A stretch of 56,978 nucleotides of DNA from positions 1-56,978 of the IMG/VR virus record IMGVR_UViG_3300034102_004028; one strand, 5' to 3'. This document shows positions 50,740-56,978 of this stretch, in pieces (position 1 is the first letter of the stretch; each line of letters opens with the position of its first letter). The translations under genes and the position numbers were made by a program. Under the pieces are notes generated by a model, which worked only from the letters and a program-made list of their open reading frames with translations, was not told the DNA's origin and did not search any database. This DNA is from a virus.

Positions 50740-50760
50740 TAAGAAAATGGGTAAATTTTA

Positions 50761-53451
50761 ATGTCTATACAGTTACAATTTCGCAGAGGTAATACAGCAC
50801 AGACTGCCGTTTTTACGGGAGCAGTCGCTGAGGTGTCGATGGACACCGATAAAAACACACTTATATTGCACGATGGTGTTACTGCTGGTGGCTACGCACT
50901 TGCGAGAGAAAGTTCTTTAACTGCAAATCAAGCATTTACACAGCAAGCATATAATAAAGCCAATGCCGCATATGATGCCGCAAACACAAAATATTCTTCA
51001 TCTGGTGGCACAATAGCAGGTAATGTTATTGTAACAGGCAATGTAAATCCGACAACAGACAACGTTTATAGTTTAGGTTCAGCATCTTATCGCTGGAAAG
51101 ATATTTTTGTTGGCGCAGGCACCGTTGATATTGACGGTGTTAAATTAAGCAAAACAAACAATCAGCTTGTCATTTCTGGTGCTACAGATTTGGTACTGAG
51201 TGGAACAAATGTTCCTTCATCCTCAGGTTTAGCAAACACCTTAACAAATGCATTCAATCAAGCCAATTTGGCATATGATGCGGCCAATACTGCATACACT
51301 GCTGGTGGAGCAAGAGCATTCGACCAAGCAAATTTAGCTTTCAATAAAGCAAATAGCGCATGGGATTATGCAAATAGTGCATATGCAACAGCTAATAATG
51401 AAATACTTACAAGACAAGCGAACGTTGGTGAAGCGGTTATTACAATTACTGGTGCATATCAAGCAAACGTTGGTGCTGGTTTAATTGCTAACAAATTAGC
51501 CTCTGATGCAAATGTTGGTGCTGGTTTAATTTCGCTAAACACATCCTTAACTAATGCATATCAAGCAAACGTTGGCGCTGGACTAATTGCTAACAAATTA
51601 GACTCTGATGCTAACGTTGGTGCTGGTTTAATTGCTTTAAACACTTCCGTAACAAATGCATATCAAGCAAATGTCGGCTCAGCAAGAATTGCCGACCAGG
51701 CTTCAGCACAGGCTAATGTTGGCGCTGGTTTAATATCTTTAGACACATCTGTTACAAATGCATACCAAGCCAATGTTGGCGCCGCTAGAATTGCCGACCA
51801 GGCTTCAGCACAAGCTAATGTTGGCGCCGCAAAAATTATTTCTTTGGCTCGCGCAGATTCTGCATTTGCTCAGGCTAACTTGGCATTTGATGCCGCAAAT
51901 AATGTTGCTCCACAAATTCAGCCCACAAGAGATGTTGCAAACAGTGCATTCTCTCAAGCCAACTTAGCATTCGATAAAGCTAACTCAGGTTTTGGTGTTG
52001 CAACAAGCGGTTTTGCTCAAGCAAACTTAGCATACAATAGGGCTAATAGTGCATGGGACCACGCAAACAATGCTTATGCTCATGCTAACACAAAATTAAG
52101 TTCTTCAGGTGGTACGATTTCTGGTGACCTTTCCGTTACTGGTAATTTAACTATTACTGGAAATACAACAACAATTAATGTAGGTTCATTATCTGTTACT
52201 GATACTGTTATCCGATTAGGTTCAGAAAATGTAACAGACATACTCGATATTGGTTTTGTTGGTCATTACGCAAATACTCCAAATAATCATACTGGTCTTG
52301 TTCGTAAAGCTAGTGATGGAAGATATTATTTGTTTGACAATTTGTTAACAAATGTTGAGCCGACAAATACTATTGACATTGCAAACACAAGAGTTGCAAC
52401 ACTAAGCGCAAATCTAGTTACAAACGTAATCACATTGCGTGGTGTTGACCCACTTGATTATGCAAACACAATTCAAACCGCAGGTCAAGCTAACGTTGGT
52501 GCGGCCGTAATTTCAATTACTAATGCATACCAAGCAAATGTTGGTTCCGCTAGAATTGCCGACCAAGCTACAAGTCAAGCAAACGTTGGTGCTGGTTTAA
52601 TTGCTTTAAACACTTCTGTAACTAACGCTTATCAGGCTAACGTTGGTGCTGGTTTAATTGCTTTAAACACTTCTGTAACCAATGCCTATCAGGCTAACGT
52701 TGGTTCCGGTTTAATTGCAAACAAGCTGGCTTCAGATGCGAACGTTGGCGCAGGCTTAATTTCTTTAAACACTTCTGTAACTAACGCTTATCAAGCCAAT
52801 GTCGGCTCAGCAAGAATTGCCGACCAAGCTACAAGTCAAGCAAACGTTGGTTCTGCTATTATACAAGGTCAAGCAAACGTTGGTGCAGGACTTATCACTG
52901 TAACAAATGCATATCAGGCTAACGTTGGTTCTGGTTTAATTGCAAACAAACTGGCTTCAGATGCAAACGTTGGTGCGGGACTTATTACTGTAACTAATAA
53001 TTACCAAGCTAACGTTGGTGCAGGTCTAATTACAAAAGTCGCAAAAGCTGGCGACACAATGACCGGAACGTTGTCAACTTCCGGTTCATTGATTGGTTCT
53101 TCATTAACATCAAACAATATTGTAACAGTCAATACACATTCTGTTTATGAAGCAACTGCTGTTACAACAGGTTCTACCGCGCAATTCACATTAGACTCTT
53201 TCTCAACAACTGCATTCCGTTCTGCAAAATATCTTGTGCAAGTTACCAGCGGTTCTTCTTATGAATTGTTGGAGATGACACTGATACATGACGGCACAAC
53301 TGTTTATTTGTCTCAATATGGTAACATCAAAACAGGTGCAACACTTGCAGTATTTGATGCATCAATTTCGGCAGGTACTCTAAGTGTGGTGGCTACACCT
53401 AACAACGCAATAACAACATTCAAGACTGCTGTTACATTGATAGCTACATAA
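50761..53451 (+). CDS. Repeat-rich fibre with Mtd-like N-terminal domain
   Basis: 896 residues. Residues 1-55 (MSIQLQFRRGNTAQTAVFTGAVAEVSMDTDKNTLILHDGV) match the N-terminal domain of the Bordetella phage major tropism determinant, a trimeric attachment fold used by many fibres. Two blocks of QANVGAGLIANKLASDANVGA-type repeats (about 218-360 and 575-760) flank FAQANLAFDAAN repeats and the SVTDTVIRLGSEN knob. The C-terminal 110 residues are a globular beta domain (YLVQVTSGSSYELLEMTLIHDG). No DGR variable repeat or reverse transcriptase was seen. Confidence 0.8.
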   Translation: MSIQLQFRRGNTAQTAVFTGAVAEVSMDTDKNTLILHDGVTAGGYALARESSLTANQAFTQQAYNKANAAYDAANTKYSSSGGTIAGNVIVTGNVNPTTDNVYSLGSASYRWKDIFVGAGTVDIDGVKLSKTNNQLVISGATDLVLSGTNVPSSSGLANTLTNAFNQANLAYDAANTAYTAGGARAFDQANLAFNKANSAWDYANSAYATANNEILTRQANVGEAVITITGAYQANVGAGLIANKLASDANVGAGLISLNTSLTNAYQANVGAGLIANKLDSDANVGAGLIALNTSVTNAYQANVGSARIADQASAQANVGAGLISLDTSVTNAYQANVGAARIADQASAQANVGAAKIISLARADSAFAQANLAFDAANNVAPQIQPTRDVANSAFSQANLAFDKANSGFGVATSGFAQANLAYNRANSAWDHANNAYAHANTKLSSSGGTISGDLSVTGNLTITGNTTTINVGSLSVTDTVIRLGSENVTDILDIGFVGHYANTPNNHTGLVRKASDGRYYLFDNLLTNVEPTNTIDIANTRVATLSANLVTNVITLRGVDPLDYANTIQTAGQANVGAAVISITNAYQANVGSARIADQATSQANVGAGLIALNTSVTNAYQANVGAGLIALNTSVTNAYQANVGSGLIANKLASDANVGAGLISLNTSVTNAYQANVGSARIADQATSQANVGSAIIQGQANVGAGLITVTNAYQANVGSGLIANKLASDANVGAGLITVTNNYQANVGAGLITKVAKAGDTMTGTLSTSGSLIGSSLTSNNIVTVNTHSVYEATAVTTGSTAQFTLDSFSTTAFRSAKYLVQVTSGSSYELLEMTLIHDGTTVYLSQYGNIKTGATLAVFDASISAGTLSVVATPNNAITTFKTAVTLIAT
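51415..51835 (+). repeat. QANVGA repeat block 1
   Basis: Repeating units built from QANVGAGLI, ANKLASDANVGAGLI and SLNTSLTNAY in the fibre gene. Codon use varies between units, so the DNA repeats are less perfect than the protein ones. Confidence 0.75.
52485..53035 (+). repeat. QANVGA repeat block 2
   Basis: Second array of the same units in the same gene, separated from the first by the knob domain. Near-identical 20-40 base stretches recur both here and in the gene at 42684. Confidence 0.75.
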
Positions 53452-53481
53452 TAAAATAAAGTAAAGAGGGGATAGTGAACC

Positions 53482-55746
53482 TTGGCTTCTAATCAAGATT
53501 TCATCGTAAAGAATGGCTTGACCATTGGTTCAAGCAGAGTCATCGCAGCCAATGGTGTTTGGATTGGCGCATCAACCAATCTCATTGGTCCGCAAGGACC
53601 TACAGGTCCACAAGGCGCTCAAGGTCCTACTGGGCCTACAGGTCCACAAGGCGCTCAAGGACCAACAGGCGCAACTGGACCGCAAGGTGCTCAAGGTTTA
53701 ACTGGACCAACTGGTCCAACAGGACCGCAGGGCGCTCAAGGCTCTACAGGTATCACGGGCCCTCAAGGCGCACAAGGCGCCGCTGGTCCTACTGGGCCAA
53801 CGGGTCCTACTGGAACAACCGGACCCACAGGTCCGACTGGCCCAACCGGACCTCAAGGCGCTCAAGGCGCACAAGGACTAACAGGCGCACAAGGACCAAC
53901 TGGCGCAACAGGTCCGACTGGCCCAACCGGACCTCAAGGTGCTCAAGGTGCTCAAGGCGCACAAGGACCGACAGGCGCAACTGGTCCGACAGGACCAGCT
54001 GGCTCTACCTCATATTCTGCCGGCAATTTACAAAATACTGGATATGGTAGCGGCAGTCTTACTTGGTATCAAGCCAGCACTAACTGGCAAACATGGACCG
54101 GTAGCTGGGCAAGTCATTTAATTTCAAATCATGGTGATGGTTCAAATTATTACAATCAAACATTGATAATGCCTTTTTGGGGTCCTCCGCAATATATGCG
54201 TAAAGAGGGTGGAACAAATGTAGGACCATATCAGTTTCTTACAAGTGAAGGTGGAAGTGGAACTTTTTCAACATCCGGAGATTTGAGAGCCCCAATTTTT
54301 TATGATACGAACAATACAGCTTATTATACAGACCCATCAAGTACAAGTAATTTAGTTGGTCTGACAGTTTCAAACACTATCACAGGAAGTGTTAGTGGAA
54401 GTGCCGGCTCTTTAAGCGCAAACCTTCCAGTTTCTAGATTAAATAGTGGAACAAACGCATCTGCATCAACTTTTTGGCGTGGAGATGGCACATGGTCCAC
54501 GGGTGTTGCCGGACCAACAGGCCCTACTGGACCAACAGGACCGACTGGCGCACAAGGTGCTCAAGGACCAACTGGCGCAACAGGTCCACAAGGGGCACAA
54601 GGTGCTCAGGGTCCAGCTGGACCTACTGGGCCTACTGGCCCAACAGGAGCACAAGGGGCACAAGGTGCTCAGGGTCCAGCCGGACCTACTGGACCCACTG
54701 GTCCTTCTGGCGCATCAATTTTAGGTTCAACTAATACTTGGACTGGCCCCAATTACTTTCAAAGTAACCTTGGAGCAACATCAGGCTCTTTATCTAGCCC
54801 GCCACTCCAAGCATATTCAACTGGTAATAATTCCGCTTTTATGTCTTTTCATAAAGGTGGTCATTATGCAGTTAACATGGGATTAGATTCCGATAACGTA
54901 ATGCGTATCGGTGGTTGGTCTGCTTCAGCGAATCGTTGGGAATTGGATATGTCTGGAAACAATTGGGCAGCCAGCTCGTTCAGAGCACCAATATTCTATG
55001 ACTCAAATAACACTGGCTATTATGTTGACCCAGCCAGTGGTACCAATCTAAACGGTGATGTTACAGCTAGTCAATTCTATGTAAACGGTTGGTTCAGAAA
55101 TAACGCAAACAATACAGGTTTATATAATCAGAATACAACTCAGCATTTGAGTTCAACCACTAATGGTTACTGGGATATGTCCAGTACAACAAGTGTTAGT
55201 AGCGTTAGATTCTATACTGGTGGTCATTTGAGTGCTTTGCGTGGTTATGTTTATGCAGATACCAGCAATAATATTGGATTCTTAGGAGCAAGTGGCAATT
55301 GGCGTTTACGTGTTGTTGGTGATGATTATTCTCTTGCTGATGGTAGCTCAATGAGAGCGCAAATTTATTATGACTCAAATAACACCGGCTATTACGCTGA
55401 CCTGAACAATACAACATATTGCTACTACTTACAATCGGCAACTTCCGTTAGAGCAGACTCCGATAGAAGAATTAAAGACAACATTGAAACTATCGACAAT
55501 GCAATTGATAAAGTTAAAAGGCTAAGAGGAACATATTTCACTCGTAAAGACTTAACTGACAAAACAAAAAAACATATTGGACTTATCGCACAAGAAGTAT
55601 TGGAAGTTATTCCGGAAGTTGTTGGTGGTTCCGAAGAAACTACATATTCGGTTGGTTATGGTGAGATAGTCGCAGTTCTAATTGAAGCAATTAAAGAACA
55701 ACAGGAACAGATTGAAGAAATGAGGAATTTAATCAATGGCAAGTAA
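53482..55746 (+). CDS. Collagen-like tail fibre with S74 chaperone
   Basis: 754 residues from a TTG start (GAGGGG lies about 11 bases upstream); the paralogue at 55736 starts with ATG at the same residue. Residues 1-35 are an attachment segment ([20 protein letters not shown]). Gly-X-Y repeats of GPT, GPQ and GAQ fill residues 36-174 and 341-410. Three copies of an [17 protein letters not shown]-type motif follow the collagen blocks. The C-terminal S74 chaperone has [23 protein letters not shown] and [19 protein letters not shown] plus a coiled coil. Probably a long flexible trimeric receptor-binding fibre. Confidence 0.88.
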   Translation: MASNQDFIVKNGLTIGSSRVIAANGVWIGASTNLIGPQGPTGPQGAQGPTGPTGPQGAQGPTGATGPQGAQGLTGPTGPTGPQGAQGSTGITGPQGAQGAAGPTGPTGPTGTTGPTGPTGPTGPQGAQGAQGLTGAQGPTGATGPTGPTGPQGAQGAQGAQGPTGATGPTGPAGSTSYSAGNLQNTGYGSGSLTWYQASTNWQTWTGSWASHLISNHGDGSNYYNQTLIMPFWGPPQYMRKEGGTNVGPYQFLTSEGGSGTFSTSGDLRAPIFYDTNNTAYYTDPSSTSNLVGLTVSNTITGSVSGSAGSLSANLPVSRLNSGTNASASTFWRGDGTWSTGVAGPTGPTGPTGPTGAQGAQGPTGATGPQGAQGAQGPAGPTGPTGPTGAQGAQGAQGPAGPTGPTGPSGASILGSTNTWTGPNYFQSNLGATSGSLSSPPLQAYSTGNNSAFMSFHKGGHYAVNMGLDSDNVMRIGGWSASANRWELDMSGNNWAASSFRAPIFYDSNNTGYYVDPASGTNLNGDVTASQFYVNGWFRNNANNTGLYNQNTTQHLSSTTNGYWDMSSTTSVSSVRFYTGGHLSALRGYVYADTSNNIGFLGASGNWRLRVVGDDYSLADGSSMRAQIYYDSNNTGYYADLNNTTYCYYLQSATSVRADSDRRIKDNIETIDNAIDKVKRLRGTYFTRKDLTDKTKKHIGLIAQEVLEVIPEVVGGSEETTYSVGYGEIVAVLIEAIKEQQEQIEEMRNLINGK
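53491..53531 (+). repeat. 41-base direct repeat of fibre N-termini
   Basis: Identical to 55745-55785. It codes for the shared attachment segment [14 protein letters not shown] of the two collagen-like fibres, and the similarity continues with silent changes to about base 105 of each gene. Confidence 0.85.
53587..54003 (+). repeat. Collagen-like Gly-X-Y repeat block 1
   Basis: 139 residues of uninterrupted Gly triplets ([12 protein letters not shown]). Higher GC than the surrounding DNA; long antisense frames in it are side effects of the repeat. Confidence 0.9.
54502..54711 (+). repeat. Collagen-like Gly-X-Y repeat block 2
   Basis: 70 residues of Gly triplets in the same fibre after a globular domain. 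[18 protein letters not shown] units are duplicated almost exactly. Confidence 0.9.
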
Positions 55747-56978
55747 TCAAGATTTCATCGTAAAGAATGGCTTGACCATTGGTTCGTCTAGAGTCATTGC
55801 TGCCAATGGTGTTTGGATTGGTGCATCAACGAATCTTATTGGACCACAAGGTCCGCAAGGTGCAACTGGACCCCAAGGCGCACAAGGACCAACAGGCCCC
55901 ACTGGACCGACCGGCCCACAAGGTGCTCAAGGACCGACTGGTGCTCAAGGACCGACAGGCCCCACTGGACCACAAGGCGCACAAGGACCAACTGGTGCAA
56001 CAGGACCACAAGGCGCTCAAGGTGTAACTGGACCAACCGGCGCAACAGGACCACAAGGCGCTCAAGGTGCTCAAGGCGCAACTGGACCTACTGGCCCGAC
56101 CGGCCCAACAGGACCACAAGGTGCTCAAGGTGCTCAAGGCGCAACTGGACCTACTGGCCCGACCGGACCAACAGGACCAACAAATACACAAAGTTTAGAA
56201 TCTTTCGATACAAGAAATTCGGCAACGACTCCACAAACTTATGGTAGCTTAGTTCGTTTTGATTTCAAAGGAAATTCAACGAACGGATTGAGTGATGGTG
56301 GCAGCTATAATGGCGTCATGTATTGGAGAAAATATGGTTCGGGTTCTGATTTTAGTGGTGGTGGAGCATCAGAAATAGCATATAGCGACAATGCTCGTCT
56401 GTGGATGCGTTATGGAACATCTACAAGTTGGGGCTCTTGGAAAAGATTTGTATTTGGTGATGGTTTCGATAATGGAGGAACAATAACAACCAGTGGTGAT
56501 ATGAGAGCGCCAATATTCTATGATAGCAATAACACTGGCTATTACGTAGACCCAGCAAGCACATCATATGTTAATGCTTTAACTACCGCGGGTTCATTAA
56601 ACGCACCTTATATCGGTATTAACAATACTACAGGTTCAAATGGTTACGGTCTTTCACTCTATAATGGAGCATCAGGTGGACAACCAACATATGGAATAAT
56701 GTTCCAACAAACCGGAACATTTGGTACATATGGCTCAGTAAGTGCTGATTGGGCAACTTATTTCACAATGAATTCAACTTCAGGTCGAGGTTGGATTTTC
56801 CGCAACGTTGATTCTGGAAACGTTGCAGGTATTAACAATTCAGGTCAAATGACTTTGGCCAGCCATCTTGAACAGGGAAATAATCTTGGTCGTCCAAACA
56901 TACAGTGGAGCGCATCGGGTACTTCCTCTGGCATGATTGTATTTTATCTGCCTGGTACCACCAGCAATTATGGTATGG
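55736..56978 (+). CDS. Second collagen-like tail fibre (3' truncated by window)
   Basis: 414 residues visible and still open at the window edge. The ATG at 55736 overlaps the stop of the previous fibre by 11 bases. The first 35 residues match the previous fibre, followed by a 114-residue Gly-X-Y block. The globular part ([22 protein letters not shown], then [35 protein letters not shown]) resembles receptor-binding fibre tips with a Trp-rich pattern ([11 protein letters not shown]). One [19 protein letters not shown] motif is present. An S74 domain would be expected beyond the window. Likely a tandem duplicate with a divergent tip, widening host range (inference). Confidence 0.85.
   Translation, partial: MASNQDFIVKNGLTIGSSRVIAANGVWIGASTNLIGPQGPQGATGPQGAQGPTGPTGPTGPQGAQGPTGAQGPTGPTGPQGAQGPTGATGPQGAQGVTGPTGATGPQGAQGAQGATGPTGPTGPTGPQGAQGAQGATGPTGPTGPTGPTNTQSLESFDTRNSATTPQTYGSLVRFDFKGNSTNGLSDGGSYNGVMYWRKYGSGSDFSGGGASEIAYSDNARLWMRYGTSTSWGSWKRFVFGDGFDNGGTITTSGDMRAPIFYDSNNTGYYVDPASTSYVNALTTAGSLNAPYIGINNTTGSNGYGLSLYNGASGGQPTYGIMFQQTGTFGTYGSVSADWATYFTMNSTSGRGWIFRNVDSGNVAGINNSGQMTLASHLEQGNNLGRPNIQWSASGTSSGMIVFYLPGTTSNYGM
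55841..56182 (+). repeat. Collagen-like Gly-X-Y repeat block 3
   Basis: 114 residues of Gly triplets in the second collagen fibre. The [17 protein letters not shown] unit is duplicated at about 56055-56105 and 56117-56166. Confidence 0.9.

Noticed and set aside
50761-53451. Diversity-generating retroelement target, because of the Mtd-like N-terminus
   Set aside because: No reverse transcriptase, template repeat or C-type lectin variable region was found in the window.
53559-56247. Several long open frames in other frames and on the - strand in the collagen-like regions (Arg/Trp/Ser- or Leu/Val-rich)
   Set aside because: They are by-products of the Gly-X-Y DNA repeats; no ribosome sites, and the composition is low complexity.
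1-56978. Integrase, attachment sites or insertion sequences
   Set aside because: No integrase, transposase or flanking repeats were seen; the window looks like a lytic phage genome.

Overview
The window is a 57 kb piece of a T4-like myovirus genome. Three things show this: a T4-type replication and late-transcription block (dsbA, 33, 59, 32), a T4-type baseplate and tail set (4, 48, 53, 27, 5, 25, 6, 7, 8, with 54- and 26-like genes), and very tight gene packing with ATGA and TGATG overlaps. The host is probably a betaproteobacterium, most likely Burkholderiales. The phage carries two Bug/TctC-type periplasmic solute-binding proteins, a family expanded in Burkholderiales, and a circularly permuted two-piece tmRNA whose tag reads ANDEKFALAA. 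The sequence is AT-rich, and several promoters match the host sigma-70 consensus almost exactly.

Layout, + strand unless noted. 1-1856: the end of a glycosyltransferase, a GalE-type epimerase and a ClpP-like protease. 1880-5688: small genes, several read from their own sigma-70-like promoters, including a GP88-family protein and a Pyr_excise-like protein. 5698-7656: PhoH, a 2OG-Fe(II) oxygenase and a RecB-type nuclease. 7646-13010: an unusual cassette with three PP-loop ATPases and two exported Bug-type binding proteins. 13013-13363: a tmRNA gene with a perfect TTGACA-17-TATAAT promoter. 13375-14777: a small outer-membrane beta-barrel, a SleB-type cell-wall hydrolase and a small membrane protein. 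14774-18450: an AAA+ ATPase, dsbA, 33, 59, a HAD phosphatase and gene 32, closed by a terminator.

On the - strand (23505 down to 18478) lie gene 4, a conserved structural gene, a 54-like tube initiator, a 26-like tail chaperone with a probable -1 frameshift extension, and a tape-measure protein with a muralytic domain. The + strand then runs from 23536 to the window end with baseplate genes 48, 53, 27, split 5, 25, 6, 7 and 8, a 2043-residue DUF4815 protein, and a large set of repeat-rich fibre genes. Two fibre genes carry collagen-like repeats; the second runs off the window.

How the parts may work together (inference): the phage tmRNA and phage ClpP could form a tag-and-degrade or ribosome-rescue supplement. 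The PP-loop/Bug cassette with the neighbouring beta-barrel looks like an envelope and small-molecule module expressed during infection. Late genes probably use T4-type ATAAATA promoters with Gp33, while the small-gene region and the replication block use host-like promoters.
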